The notes under the pieces were generated by a model. That model was not told the DNA's origin. It worked only from the letters and a program-made list of their open reading frames with translations, and did no database searches. A stretch of DNA of 64,000 bases from Loigolactobacillus zhaoyuanensis (lineage in GTDB: Bacteria > Bacillota > Bacilli > Lactobacillales > Lactobacillaceae). Positions 1 to 9,984 of the stretch are shown here, one piece after another (the stretch's first letter is position 1; every line of letters begins with the position of its first letter). Location: contig NZ_RHOE01000004.1 in the NCBI RefSeq assembly GCF_003946385.1, forward strand, positions 19,629 to 83,628, read 5' to 3'. Made by a program: the position numbers and the translations under genes.

Positions 1-1
1 A

Positions 2-1264
2 CGAGACGAATTTTTAACTGGGGCACTTGCGCGCGGCTATAAGCGCGAAGTCGCAACACAAATGTATGATTATATTGAAAGCTTTGCCGATTATGGTTTT
101 AATCGTTCCCACGCGGTGGCTTACAGCATGGTGGCATTCCAATTAGCCTATCTCAAAGCCCATTATCCAGCAGCCTTTTTTGCGGCACTATTAAATTCAG
201 TGATCGGTAATCCAACCAAAACAAAAAGCTATTTAGCTGAAGCTAAGAAGCGCCATTTAACAATTCTGGCCCCAGACGTTAATCAAAGTCAGTTGACCTA
301 TACAGTTCAACGACCGAATAAGATTTTATTTGGTTTAATGTGTATCAAGGGATTACGCCGGCAATTTGTGACTGCGTTATTGGCTGAACGGCGTGCTAAT
401 GGACGATTTGTTTCATTGGAGCAATTTTTGCAACGATTGGCTAGCCTAGATGATAAATGGCTGACCATGAATTATTTGGCGCCCTTGATCTATAGCAATG
501 CATTTCATGAATTTAACGATAACCGTGGGGCCTTACTGAAACGAGTACCGCAACTAGTTGCGAATACAGCTTTTAGTGGTCAAAATGAATTATTAGCTGA
601 AGAACTAGCCCTGAAAGAAGAAGCCGTGCCTGATTTAACGTTAGCGGATAAACTAGACCAAGAAGAAAAGTATTTAGGTGCTTATTTATCAGGCCATCCA
701 GTTGAGAAATACGCTAATTTGCAGTGGCTGAAACCAACAGTTGCAATCAGTGAGCTGGTAGCTGGTAAACGGCAAGCGGTATTGCTGTTTGTCAAACGGA
801 TCAAAGTGATTCGGACAAAACGCGGCGAGCAAATGGCTTTTTTGACGGCTAATGACCCAACTGATGAACTTGACGTCACTGTTTTTCCGCGGTTATACCG
901 GCAAATTAGTCCGTGGCTGGAAAAGGGCCAAGTGATTTATGTTGCTGGTAAGGCGGATGAGCAGCGTGGCGAGCTACAATTGATTGCTGAACAGATTCAG
1001 ACGGCCGCCGATTTAGAACAACAACTACCACAAGAAATGTTATTTCTACGCTTAAACGATGAGCAAACTGAGGCAGTGCAAACTTTGCTCCAACAGAATA
1101 AGGGAAACACGCCAGTTTTACTTTTTTATCCAACAACGAAACGTAAAATATTATTGCGCCAACCATATTGGATCGACTTAGCTAGTGAGGTCGTTGATCA
1201 GTTAGCAGTGGTTCTAGGAGATGCTAATGTGGTGGTGAAAGCGCAGACTTTACCTGCGCCATGA
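2..1264 (+). CDS. dnaE: DNA polymerase III subunit alpha, DnaE type (5' end outside window)
   Basis: This is the C-terminal 420 residues of the replicative polymerase subunit DnaE. The frame is open from base 2 without a start, so the gene begins before the window. The visible part starts in the helix-hairpin-helix-rich fingers region (SFADYGFNRSHAVAYSMVAF is the typical DnaE block). It runs to an OB-fold of about 75 residues (VLLFVKRIKVIRTKRGEQMA onwards) that binds single-stranded DNA. The last 100 residues are a poorly conserved tail. In Firmicutes DnaE works with PolC, extending RNA primers on the lagging strand. It precedes pfkA and pyk, an arrangement common in lactobacilli. The identification is firm; the catalytic aspartates lie outside the window. 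Confidence 0.95.
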   Translation, partial: RDEFLTGALARGYKREVATQMYDYIESFADYGFNRSHAVAYSMVAFQLAYLKAHYPAAFFAALLNSVIGNPTKTKSYLAEAKKRHLTILAPDVNQSQLTYTVQRPNKILFGLMCIKGLRRQFVTALLAERRANGRFVSLEQFLQRLASLDDKWLTMNYLAPLIYSNAFHEFNDNRGALLKRVPQLVANTAFSGQNELLAEELALKEEAVPDLTLADKLDQEEKYLGAYLSGHPVEKYANLQWLKPTVAISELVAGKRQAVLLFVKRIKVIRTKRGEQMAFLTANDPTDELDVTVFPRLYRQISPWLEKGQVIYVAGKADEQRGELQLIAEQIQTAADLEQQLPQEMLFLRLNDEQTEAVQTLLQQNKGNTPVLLFYPTTKRKILLRQPYWIDLASEVVDQLAVVLGDANVVVKAQTLPAP

Positions 1265-1335
1265 CTGAAAACGATTTAAAGTTAATTTGTGATGAAAAAT
1301 TCAAAGATAAAGCAGACATATTTTCAGAAAAGTGG

Positions 1336-1341
1336 TATGAT
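1336..1341 (+). promoter_or_regulatory. Probable extended -10 of the pfkA-pyk promoter
   Basis: TATGAT preceded by TG and one base (TGGTATGAT) is a good extended -10 element. A weak -35 (CAGACA) lies 17 bases upstream. It stands 66 bases before the pfkA start in the only gap between dnaE and pfkA. The role is inferred from sequence only. Confidence 0.5.
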
Positions 1342-1397
1342 ATTGTCTGGGTTTGAGTGCAGGTGCTTGTACTTTAACAACTAATCAAAATGCCTGA

Positions 1398-2366
<969 letters not shown>

Positions 2367-2380
2367 GTTAGTTTTAAAAG

Positions 2381-2397
2381 TGTGTCGATAAGACACA
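2381..2397 (+). repeat. Small inverted repeat between pfkA and pyk
   Basis: TGTGTC and GACACA form a 6-bp stem with a five-base loop 15 bases after the pfkA stop. No T-run follows, so it is not a normal terminator. It may be an mRNA processing or stability element between the two glycolytic genes. Confidence 0.4.
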
Positions 2398-2463
2398 ACT
2401 AATCTAAGATAAAAATGACATTAAAGTCTTTTTATAAAAAATTCCAAGGGAGAGATTCTACCT

Positions 2464-4224
2464 ATGAAGAAAACCAAGATCGTAAGTACACTTGGTCCTG
2501 CTAGTTCCGATAAAGAAACAATCAAGAAATTGATCGAAGCTGGTGCTAACGTATTCCGTTTCAATTTCTCACATGGTGACCATGCAGAACATGAAGATCG
2601 GATGCAACAAGCACGTGATGCAGTCAAAGAAACTGGTAAAATGATCGGCTTTATGTTAGATACTAAAGGTGCTGAAATCCGCACTACAGTTGAAAAACCT
2701 GGCAAGATCGAATTCAAAACCGGCGATGTAACACGTATTTCAATGGATGATTCCATTGAAGGGACTAAAGAAAAGATTGCGGTTACTTATCCAGGTTTGT
2801 TTGATGATGTTCACGTTGGCGGCCACGTTTTATTTGATGATGGTTTGATCGACATGAAGGTTACCGAAAAAGATGACGCCAACAAAGAACTGATCGTTGA
2901 AGTTGAAAACGACGGCTTACTTGGCTCCCGTAAAGGTGTTAACGCACCTGGTGTTTCAATCAACTTACCAGGTATCACTGAAAAAGATGCTTCTGATATT
3001 CGTTTTGGTTTAGACCATGATATTGACTACATCGCTGCTAGCTTTGTTCGTAAAGCACAAGATGTTTTAGATATTCGCGAATTATTAGAAGAGAAGCATA
3101 TGGAACATGTTCAAATCTTCCCTAAAATCGAATCACAAGAGGGTATCGACAACATCAGCGAAATCTTAAAGGTTTCTGATGGTTTGATGGTTGCTCGTGG
3201 CGACATGGGCGTCGAGATTCCTGTTGAAAATGTACCGATCATCCAAAAACGTTTGATCAAGATGTGCAACGTTTTGGGCAAACCAGTTATTACAGCAACA
3301 CAGATGTTAGATTCTATGCAAGAAAACCCACGCCCTACTCGTGCTGAAGCTACTGACGTTGCCAATGCTATCTTTGATGGTACTGATGCAACAATGCTTT
3401 CAGGCGAAAGTGCCAACGGTAAATACCCTGTAGAATCAGTTGCTACAATGGCTAAAATTGCAGTTCGTGCTGAAAAATCAATGATCGATCAAGATTCATT
3501 TGCTTTAAAAGAATTCAGCAAAACTGATGTTACAGAAGCAATTGGTCAATCCGTTGCCCATACTGCTCGTAACTTAGGCATCCGTACAATCGTTGCTGCA
3601 ACGGAATCTGGCTTTACTGCCCGGATGATCTCCAAGTATCGTCCTAAGTCTGATATCTTGGCAATTACTTTTGACGAACGCACTCGCCGTGGCTTAGCCG
3701 TTAACTGGGGTGTTCAACCAATCGTAACTGACAAGCCATCATCAACTGATGACATGTTTAACTTGGCTTCACAAAAAGCACAAGACCTTGGCTTCGCTAA
3801 AGAAGGCGACTTGATCTTGATCACTGCTGGTGTGCCAGTTGGCGAACGTGGTACAACTAACGTTATGAAGATCCAATTGATTGGTTCTAAATTAGTTGAA
3901 GGCCAAGGCGTTGGCGATCAAACCGTTATCGGTAAGACAGTTATCGCTACTTCAGCTGCTGAAGCTAACCAAAAGGCTGTCGAAGGTGGTATCTTAGTTG
4001 TTAAAACAACTGATAAAGACTACTTACCAGCCATTGAAAAATCAAGTGCTTTGATCGTTGAAGCTGGCGGATTAACAAGTCATGCTGCAGTTGTTGGTAT
4101 TGCAATGGGTATTCCAGTTGTTGTCGGCGCTACAGACGCAACTTCATTGATTGCTGATGACGAAGTTATTACTGTTGATTCACGTCGTGGTATCATTTAT
4201 CGTGGTGCTTCTAACGCAATGTAA
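2464..4224 (+). CDS. pyk: Pyruvate kinase with C-terminal PEP-utiliser domain
   Basis: Pyk transfers phosphate from phosphoenolpyruvate to ADP, giving pyruvate and ATP. At 586 residues it is the long form found in Bacillus and lactobacilli. Residues 1-345 hold the TIM barrel and its B-domain insert (FRFNFSHGDHAEHEDR near residue 32; MVARGDMGVEIP near 240; ITATQMLDSM near 278). The alpha/beta C domain follows. An extra domain of about 100 residues contains GGLTSHAAVVGIAMGIPVVV, the signature around the phosphohistidine of PEP-utilising enzymes. The start follows an AGGGAGAG site. A strong terminator closes the pfkA-pyk unit. Codon use is very biased, as expected for a highly expressed gene. 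Confidence 0.97.
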   Translation: MKKTKIVSTLGPASSDKETIKKLIEAGANVFRFNFSHGDHAEHEDRMQQARDAVKETGKMIGFMLDTKGAEIRTTVEKPGKIEFKTGDVTRISMDDSIEGTKEKIAVTYPGLFDDVHVGGHVLFDDGLIDMKVTEKDDANKELIVEVENDGLLGSRKGVNAPGVSINLPGITEKDASDIRFGLDHDIDYIAASFVRKAQDVLDIRELLEEKHMEHVQIFPKIESQEGIDNISEILKVSDGLMVARGDMGVEIPVENVPIIQKRLIKMCNVLGKPVITATQMLDSMQENPRPTRAEATDVANAIFDGTDATMLSGESANGKYPVESVATMAKIAVRAEKSMIDQDSFALKEFSKTDVTEAIGQSVAHTARNLGIRTIVAATESGFTARMISKYRPKSDILAITFDERTRRGLAVNWGVQPIVTDKPSSTDDMFNLASQKAQDLGFAKEGDLILITAGVPVGERGTTNVMKIQLIGSKLVEGQGVGDQTVIGKTVIATSAAEANQKAVEGGILVVKTTDKDYLPAIEKSSALIVEAGGLTSHAAVVGIAMGIPVVVGATDATSLIADDEVITVDSRRGIIYRGASNAM

Positions 4225-4236
4225 TTTTTGAATTAA

Positions 4237-4268
4237 AGCTGTCGTGTTTTACACGACGGCTTTTTTTT
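4237..4268 (+). terminator. Rho-independent terminator of pfkA-pyk
   Basis: An 11-bp stem (AGCTGTCGTGT against ACACGACGGCT, one G-U pair, three-base loop) is followed by eight Ts, 13 bases after the pyk stop. Confidence 0.95.
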
Positions 4269-4405
4269 GTGCTATCATTAATCAATGAACAGTTAAAGTG
4301 GCAATCTTGATAGATAACACATAGACGTTATTATTTACTAAAGTTAGTTTTAAAATACTTATGGTGAATCGTTCAACACCAATAAATCACATTTGGGGAG
4401 GACAT

Positions 4406-4870
4406 ATGGAAAGCTGGCTATTCTTAGCGATTATTTTAGTTGTCGCTTTTTTGGGTAAAAACCAATCATTAGTGATCGCTGCTGCGGTTGTTTTAGCGCT
4501 AAAACTAATACCAAATACGCAAAAACTATTAACAACCATCCAAGCTAAAGGGATCAATTGGGGCGTGACCGTGATTTCCGTTGCTATTTTAGTACCGATC
4601 GCTACTGGGCAAATTGGCTTTAAAGATCTATTTAATGCTTTTAAGTCGCCAGTAGGATTTATAGCGGTCGCTTGTGGTGTTTTAGTAGCAGTTCTATCCA
4701 GTAAGGGTGTTGGGCTATTATCCCAAAGTCCGGAAATTACGGTGGCCCTTGTTTTTGGTACGATCATGGGCGTAGTTCTATTTAAAGGAATTGCCGCCGG
4801 TCCTGTAATTGCTTCAGGCATGACTTTTGTGATCATCCAAGTGATGCAGTCTTTATCACTGATCAAATAA
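4406..4870 (+). CDS. DUF441 (UPF0756) small membrane protein
   Basis: This is a hydrophobic protein of 154 residues with four to five membrane segments. The block [20 protein letters not shown] and the [20 protein letters not shown] stretch are characteristic of the DUF441 family (Bacillus YtwI/YeaL type). The function of the family is unknown. The ATG at 4406 is chosen because GGGGAGGAC lies just before it; the frame is open 15 codons further upstream but without a ribosome site. It lies alone between the pyk terminator and the cvfB-like gene, 49 bases before the latter, and may be cotranscribed with it. Confidence 0.85.
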   Translation: MESWLFLAIILVVAFLGKNQSLVIAAAVVLALKLIPNTQKLLTTIQAKGINWGVTVISVAILVPIATGQIGFKDLFNAFKSPVGFIAVACGVLVAVLSSKGVGLLSQSPEITVALVFGTIMGVVLFKGIAAGPVIASGMTFVIIQVMQSLSLIK

Positions 4871-4919
4871 ATCTAATGAAATTAAACAGCATTGAGCTGA
4901 ACTCGAGATAGGAGATATT

Positions 4920-5798
4920 ATGGCGACAAATCAAGCTATTGGTAAAAAAATCTCGGTGACCGTTACCGACGAAAATCAGGATTATTATTTTGGACAACAC
5001 GAAGGTTTTACATACCGCGTGGCCAAATCGGAATTTGATAAGATACACCATGCAACAGATGCAATCACCGGTTTTGCTTATGAAAACGAGGATCACGAGC
5101 TACAAATCACGACTAAAATTCCTTATGTGCAGATCGGCCGTTTTGATTTTGCTCCTGTCGTTGCGGTACGCCACGATCTAGGTGTTTTTATTGATATTGG
5201 GTTACCTGACAAGGATGTGGTACTTTCTTTAGACGAATTACCAACGATCAAACAATTATGGCCAGCACGCGGTGATTATTTATTGATCAGCCTAAAAGTT
5301 GATAATAAAGGCCGTTTGTGGGCTGATTTAGCTGATGATGAACGCTTCCAGCAAATGGGTAAAAAAGCGGCGCCAGAATTAAATAATACCAATGTGCTAG
5401 GCACTATTTATCGATTAAAGATGGTGGGTAGCTATGTTTACACGTCAGAACATTATTTAGGTTTTATTCATCCCAGCGAACGTGATGCTGAACCACGATT
5501 GGGCCAACAAGTTAAAGCACGTGTGATCGGCGTTCGGCCAGACGGTGTCTTAAATCTTTCTTTACGACCACGAGCTTATGAAGCAATCGGTGACGATGCA
5601 CAAATGATTTTGGCCGTACTACAACACCAACCTGCTGGCAGAATACCTTATACCGATAAAAGTAATCCAGAAGATATTAAACAATATTTCGGGATCAGCA
5701 AAGGCCAATTTAAGCGTGCTTTAGGTCACTTAATGAAGGCTGGTGTGGTCAAACAAGAAGCCGGAGAAACGATTTTGGTGGCACAAGACGAACAATAA
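4920..5798 (+). CDS. CvfB-like S1 RNA-binding protein
   Basis: This 292-residue cytoplasmic protein has the CvfB/YitL layout: S1-like OB folds over residues 1-210 (PVVAVRHDLGVFIDIGLPDK near 80; GFIHPSERDAEPRLGQQVKA near 180) and a C-terminal winged helix (YFGISKGQFKRALGHLMKAG near 258). The winged helix is typical of the family. In Staphylococcus aureus CvfB binds RNA and affects virulence gene expression; in lactobacilli its targets are not known. The start follows GATAGGAGATATT, a strong site. It is between a DUF441 gene and a Fur-family regulator, with no sign of a functional link. Confidence 0.85.
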   Translation: MATNQAIGKKISVTVTDENQDYYFGQHEGFTYRVAKSEFDKIHHATDAITGFAYENEDHELQITTKIPYVQIGRFDFAPVVAVRHDLGVFIDIGLPDKDVVLSLDELPTIKQLWPARGDYLLISLKVDNKGRLWADLADDERFQQMGKKAAPELNNTNVLGTIYRLKMVGSYVYTSEHYLGFIHPSERDAEPRLGQQVKARVIGVRPDGVLNLSLRPRAYEAIGDDAQMILAVLQHQPAGRIPYTDKSNPEDIKQYFGISKGQFKRALGHLMKAGVVKQEAGETILVAQDEQ

Positions 5799-5891
5799 TT
5801 ATGTCGGACGCTAAGCTACTATTTTTGGTTAAATAGCAATCGGAATAGTTTTATGAGGTACTCTAGTAAGCGTAAAAGCGGAGGGATCAAG

Positions 5892-6383
5892 ATGGTAGAT
5901 CAGGCGTACGTTAAAAAAATTAAAGCGCAGTTGCATCAAGCCGGCTTTAAACTAACACCGCAGCGAGAAGCCACTGTAGTGTCATTGCTGCAAAATGAGA
6001 CCGGGCACTTGAGCGCAGAAGAAGTTTACTTACTAGTCAAGGAATCAACGCCTGATATTGGTCTAGCAACCGTTTATCGGACCTTAGAAATTCTGACTGA
6101 ACTAAATATCGTTAACAAAGTGAGTTTCAACGATGGCTTGATACGATATGATTTACGTCGGGAAGGCGCTCAGCACCATTTTCATCATCATTTGCAGTGC
6201 ATGCAATGTGGTAAAATTCAGGAGATACATGAAGATTTATTACACGATGTTGAGCGACTAGTTGAACAGCAGTATCACTTTGAAGTTCAAGATCATAAAT
6301 TGACTTTTCAGGGTTTATGCGCTGATTGTCAACGTCATAATCGTGAGGTCAAGGCAGCTGCGGCTCAAGAAAAGAAAGAATAG
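5892..6383 (+). CDS. Fur-family metal-dependent repressor (PerR/Fur type)
   Basis: This is a 163-residue winged-helix DNA-binding protein of the Fur superfamily. The recognition part is GFKLTPQREATVVSLL and GLATVYRTLEIL (residues 16-70). A His-rich segment HHFHHHLQCMQCGKIQEIHE gives the metal site. CMQC and CADC are the two CxxC pairs that hold structural zinc. The family senses iron, manganese, zinc or peroxide; PerR is a plausible reading, but sequence alone does not settle the metal. The ATG at 5892 is preceded by GGAGGGATCAAG; an upstream in-frame ATG at 5853 has no such site. xerD follows 15 bases later. Confidence 0.85.
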   Translation: MVDQAYVKKIKAQLHQAGFKLTPQREATVVSLLQNETGHLSAEEVYLLVKESTPDIGLATVYRTLEILTELNIVNKVSFNDGLIRYDLRREGAQHHFHHHLQCMQCGKIQEIHEDLLHDVERLVEQQYHFEVQDHKLTFQGLCADCQRHNREVKAAAAQEKKE

Positions 6384-6398
6384 AGAGTTGGAACTAGA

Positions 6399-7295
6399 TT
6401 GGACGCAATGACCAATCAGCTTGCTGATTTTAAACGTTATTTGCTAGTCGAAAAGGGTTTATCACAAAATACCGTGAGCAGTTATACCCGTGATTTAACC
6501 AAATTTACGTCGTATTTAGATCAACAAAAAATGATGGATTTTAATCAGGACCGTTTCGTGATCCTTGATTTTTTAACGACTTTAAAAGTTAAAAAAATGG
6601 CTAATAATAGTGTGATTCGAATGGTTTCTAGTTTACGTAAATTTTATCGCTACCTTTTGGAAACTGATCAGATCACCATTGATCCGATGCAACAAGTTGA
6701 TTCGCCTAAAAAAGAGCAACATTTACCACAAGTGCTTTCGCAAGCCGAGGTTACCCGCTTATTGGCAGCGCCAGATACGACCACTGCTATCGGAATACGT
6801 GATCGTGCTATTTTAGAAGTGCTCTACGCAACTGGCTTACGGGTCAGCGAATTAACGCATTTAAAAATGGCAGAACTACATTTGAGTCTTGGCTTGATCC
6901 AAACGCTCGGCAAGGGTGATAAGGAGCGGTTAATTCCAATCGGTGATGTTGCAATCGAGTGGATCAAGCGTTATCTGGAAATGAGTCGGTCAACTTTCTT
7001 GAAGCCTGGGCAAAGTGAGCCGATTTTATTTTTAAATCACTATGGTCGACCGTTTACCCGGCAAGGTATCTGGAAAAATCTTAAGAAAATGGTCCAAACA
7101 GCTGGGATAAATAAGGATATTACGCCACATACTTTGCGGCATTCGTTTGCAACCCATCTTTTGGAAAATGGTGCCGATCTACGTGTGGTACAAGAATTAT
7201 TAGGCCATGCAGATATTTCGACGACCCAAATCTACACACATGTTAGCCAAAAACACCTGCGCGAAGTTTATAATCGCTATCATCCACGGGCTTAA
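6399..7295 (+). CDS. xerD: Site-specific tyrosine recombinase XerD
   Basis: XerD acts with XerC (42690-43598) at the dif site to resolve chromosome dimers at division. The N-terminal SAM-like domain (residues 1-90) contacts DNA. The catalytic domain shows all residues: Arg in ATGLRVSEL, Lys in GKGDKER, HTLRH, LLGHADISTTQIYTH with His and the nucleophilic Tyr. At 298 residues it is of normal length. The TTG at 6399 has only a weak ribosome site; the ATG at 6408 is an equally possible start. It is followed by ribT-scpA-scpB, the usual Firmicutes neighbourhood linking recombination and chromosome segregation. Assignment as XerD rather than XerC rests on this context. Confidence 0.92.
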   Translation: MDAMTNQLADFKRYLLVEKGLSQNTVSSYTRDLTKFTSYLDQQKMMDFNQDRFVILDFLTTLKVKKMANNSVIRMVSSLRKFYRYLLETDQITIDPMQQVDSPKKEQHLPQVLSQAEVTRLLAAPDTTTAIGIRDRAILEVLYATGLRVSELTHLKMAELHLSLGLIQTLGKGDKERLIPIGDVAIEWIKRYLEMSRSTFLKPGQSEPILFLNHYGRPFTRQGIWKNLKKMVQTAGINKDITPHTLRHSFATHLLENGADLRVVQELLGHADISTTQIYTHVSQKHLREVYNRYHPRA

Positions 7296-7455
7296 ATCAT
7301 CTGGTATAAATGAATGAAATATCGGTTAAATAAGTACTGTTTTATCAAATTCATTAATAACAACTGGTTAATATGAGAGTGGCATTGTGACGCAAATATT
7401 GTTATGATAGGATAGCTATGGTTATAAATGAACGGTAAGGACTGGGAGGTCTAGC

Positions 7456-7839
7456 ATGTTATTAAAGTATAAAATGGACTACGAGAAGATCGCAATGGGT
7501 CTTCTTTCCTTTATTCCTGATCTGAATGATGTTAGCCACCTAAACGCTGAGATTGAATGGTATCAAACCGAATCAGGTCGGCAATTATTTTTATGGAAGA
7601 ATGCAACTGGTGATATTGTTGGGGTAGTTGGCGTTGAACAAAATAAAGATTACTTAATTGTCCGGCACTTATCATTGAGTCCATCTGATCGTGATGAAGG
7701 TAATAGTTTTACAATTTTAGATGAATTGGCCCGTTTATATCCGGAAGACAAATTAATGGGTACGATCGCGACATCACCCTTAATTGGTAAATGGGAACAA
7801 CGACATAAAAAGGATGAGCTTAGTGGCCTTAACGGTTAA
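7456..7839 (+). CDS. ribT: RibT-like GNAT acetyltransferase
   Basis: This 127-residue protein matches RibT, the last gene of the Bacillus riboflavin operon. The block FEKIAMGLLSF in Bacillus corresponds to YEKIAMGLLSFIPDLNDV here, and RQLFLWKNATGDIVGVVGVE is the core GNAT strand. VRHLSLSPSDRDEG resembles the acetyl-CoA loop. Its substrate is not established in any organism. The ribosome site is GGGAGGTC. The reading frame overlaps the start of scpA by 17 bases, so translation of the two is coupled. The other rib genes (ribG, ribB, ribA, ribH) are absent here, so ribT is an orphan tied to scpAB. Confidence 0.88.
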   Translation: MLLKYKMDYEKIAMGLLSFIPDLNDVSHLNAEIEWYQTESGRQLFLWKNATGDIVGVVGVEQNKDYLIVRHLSLSPSDRDEGNSFTILDELARLYPEDKLMGTIATSPLIGKWEQRHKKDELSGLNG

Positions 7840-8569
7840 ATTACCCGAATTTGAGGGACCTTTAGATTTGTTGCTGCATTTAATCAAAGTTTCAGAAATG
7901 AATATTGATGATATTCCGATCGTGGCGATCACGTCACAGTACATGGATTATCTGCATTCTATGCAGCAGATCAAATTAGAAATTGCTGGCGATTATTTTG
8001 TGATGGCGGCAACTTTAATGCGGATTAAAAGTCAGTGGTTACTACCGCAGCCGGAGGTACCATTACTTGAAGATGTGGCAGAAGCTAGTGAGGATCCCCG
8101 GGATGAGCTAGTTGCTCAGTTATTGACTTATCAAGCCTATAAAGAAGCGGCGACAGATTTACAAACGCGCGAACAGACACGAAAGGCTCATTTCAGTAAG
8201 GCACCTAGCTTATTGGCGGGTGCTGAGCCGCTACCAATGCCAGAGCAGCCGTTAGATATTGCGGCGCTGACAACGGCGTTTAATGCATTGTTACGCCGTC
8301 AGCTGCCAGCTCAGCCAGCATTGATGCGCAATGTTCAACGTGAAACGATAACAGTGGCGGAAAAGGTGACCCAAATCACGCAGGCGCTAAAACTTAGTGC
8401 AAAGCACCAATTAACCTTCACGCACTTACTTTCCGCGGTTCCGTCGACTGAAGAAACTGTGACCACTTTTATGGCTGTTTTAGAATTAATGAAAAATAAA
8501 CAAATCGCTTGTTTTCAAGCACAAACGTTAGCACCGATCACGGTTGCCTTGAAAGAGGAAATTGCATGA
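7823..8569 (+). CDS. scpA: Segregation and condensation protein A
   Basis: ScpA is the kleisin that bridges the Smc heads and, with ScpB, forms bacterial condensin, which organises and separates the chromosomes. The protein of 248 residues starts with LPEFEGPLDLLLHLIKVSEM, the conserved N-terminal kleisin helix. The C-terminal winged helix (VTTFMAVLELMKNKQIACFQ) ends the protein. The GTG at 7823 is preferred because AAGGATGAG lies eight bases before it; an ATG at 7814 is too close to that site. It overlaps ribT at its 5' end and scpB by four bases (ATGA) at its 3' end. Confidence 0.93.
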   Translation: MALTVKLPEFEGPLDLLLHLIKVSEMNIDDIPIVAITSQYMDYLHSMQQIKLEIAGDYFVMAATLMRIKSQWLLPQPEVPLLEDVAEASEDPRDELVAQLLTYQAYKEAATDLQTREQTRKAHFSKAPSLLAGAEPLPMPEQPLDIAALTTAFNALLRRQLPAQPALMRNVQRETITVAEKVTQITQALKLSAKHQLTFTHLLSAVPSTEETVTTFMAVLELMKNKQIACFQAQTLAPITVALKEEIA

Positions 8570-9156
8570 ATATCATGGCAGAGTTAGAAAGTTTATTATA
8601 CGTTGCTGGTGATGAAGGCATTAGTCTGGATGAATTAAATCATTTGCTAACGACTTCTAGAGCAGCTAGTAAACGTGCACTAGAGACGTTTGCTCAGCAA
8701 TTGCGTGCTGATAAGCAACGGGGCTTAGTCTTATTCCAGTTTGGTGAACGATATAAGCTAGTAACAAAAAAAGCTTATGCGGCGTTGATCAAACGGTATT
8801 TTGAGACCCCTTTAACTACGAATTTAAGCCAAGCATCACTGGAAACATTGGCAATTATTGCTTATAAGCAGCCAATCACCCGAATTGCAATTGATGAAAT
8901 TCGCGGTGTCCAAAGCGGTGGTGCATTGCAGCGGTTAATGATGCGCCAGTTAATTGAAGAGCAGGGCCGAAAAAATGCCCCTGGCCGACCAATTCTTTAT
9001 GGCACTAGTGCTTTTTTTATGGATTATTTCGGTTTAAAATCATTGGCGGAACTACCAGCGTTAACAACGCCACAAATTGAGCCAACAACAGAAACTAACC
9101 AGGATCTATTTGCCCAATTTGAAGCACAATTAAAAGATAAGGAAGAAAATCATTAA
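8566..9156 (+). CDS. scpB: Segregation and condensation protein B
   Basis: ScpB dimers bind ScpA in the Smc condensin complex. The 196-residue protein has two winged-helix domains; LESLLYVAGDEGISLDEL near residue 6 and TLAIIAYKQPITRIAIDEIR near residue 97 are family signatures, and GRPILYGTS near 140 is the end of the second domain. The ATG at 8566 lies in the ATGA overlap with the scpA stop and follows GAGGAAATTGC. The stop overlaps the rluB start by one base, so scpA-scpB-rluB form a tight translationally coupled unit. The acidic tail after residue 165 is variable in the family. Confidence 0.93.
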   Translation: MNIMAELESLLYVAGDEGISLDELNHLLTTSRAASKRALETFAQQLRADKQRGLVLFQFGERYKLVTKKAYAALIKRYFETPLTTNLSQASLETLAIIAYKQPITRIAIDEIRGVQSGGALQRLMMRQLIEEQGRKNAPGRPILYGTSAFFMDYFGLKSLAELPALTTPQIEPTTETNQDLFAQFEAQLKDKEENH

Positions 9157-9887
9157 TGGAAAGACTACAAAAAGTGATTGCAGCTGCAGGTATTGCGTCA
9201 CGGCGTAAGGCAGAACAGCTGATCAGTACGGGCCATGTTCAGGTCAATGGTGAAGTTGTTACAACGATGGGAATTCAAGTTGAGCCACACGATCACGTTG
9301 AGGTAGATGGTGTACCTTTGGCGACCGAACAAAAGCGTTATTTTTTACTATATAAACCACGGCGCGTGATTTCATCAGTTCATGATGAAAAAGGTCGTAA
9401 AACTGTAGTTGATTTCTTTCCCAAAATCAATGAACGTATCTATCCAATTGGACGTTTAGATTATAATACGTCTGGTTTGATCATCTTGACTAACGATGGT
9501 GAGCTAGCTAATTTGCTGACCCATCCTAGTTATCGAATTGAAAAGCAATATGCGGCTAAAGTTGAAGGCATTCCAACGACGGACGCTTTAAAGCAATTAC
9601 GAACTGGGGTTAAGCTGGCAACGAAAAAAACGGCGCCGGCGAAAGTTAAGCTGTTATCTAGTGATCGGGCTAAGAAAACGGCGCTAGTTAGTTTGACGAT
9701 CCATGAAGGGATGAACCACGAAGTTCGCGATATGCTTAATGCAGTTGGTTATCCAGTGAATAAGCTTAGCCGTGAACGTTATGCGTTCCTAACGACAGAA
9801 AGCATGACTGCCGGCGATTCACGACCATTGCAGCCACAAGAGGTTGCTGCACTAAAAAAATTAGCTCGGACTGGTAAAATACGTTAA
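9156..9887 (+). CDS. rluB: 23S rRNA pseudouridine synthase RluB
   Basis: RluB converts a uridine in domain V of 23S rRNA (2605 in E. coli numbering) to pseudouridine. The 243-residue protein begins with an S4 RNA-binding domain (IAAAGIASRRKAEQLISTGH). The RsuA-type catalytic domain has GRLDYNTSGLIILTNDGE with the catalytic aspartate, and RYAFLTTESM towards the end. It is the last gene of the scpAB unit, as in Bacillus subtilis. A GC-rich terminator follows. The exact uridine is inferred from the family and gene order. Confidence 0.92.
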   Translation: MERLQKVIAAAGIASRRKAEQLISTGHVQVNGEVVTTMGIQVEPHDHVEVDGVPLATEQKRYFLLYKPRRVISSVHDEKGRKTVVDFFPKINERIYPIGRLDYNTSGLIILTNDGELANLLTHPSYRIEKQYAAKVEGIPTTDALKQLRTGVKLATKKTAPAKVKLLSSDRAKKTALVSLTIHEGMNHEVRDMLNAVGYPVNKLSRERYAFLTTESMTAGDSRPLQPQEVAALKKLARTGKIR

Positions 9888-9954
9888 CCAGTACCAAACT
9901 AAAATAGGTGTAGCAATAATTTTACAGCATAAACAAGTAGCACAATAGTTATGT

Positions 9955-9984
9955 GCGGGGCGCTTACGAGTGCGCCGCTTTTTT
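9955..9984 (+). terminator. Terminator after rluB
   Basis: GCGGGGCGC pairs with GCGCCGC (one bulged G) and is followed by six Ts. It reaches the stop codon of the convergent ferredoxin gene. Confidence 0.9.

Noticed and set aside
4387..4866. Minus-strand open frame of 159 codons
   Set aside because: It lies fully opposite the DUF441 gene and has no ribosome site or recognisable domain; a shadow frame.
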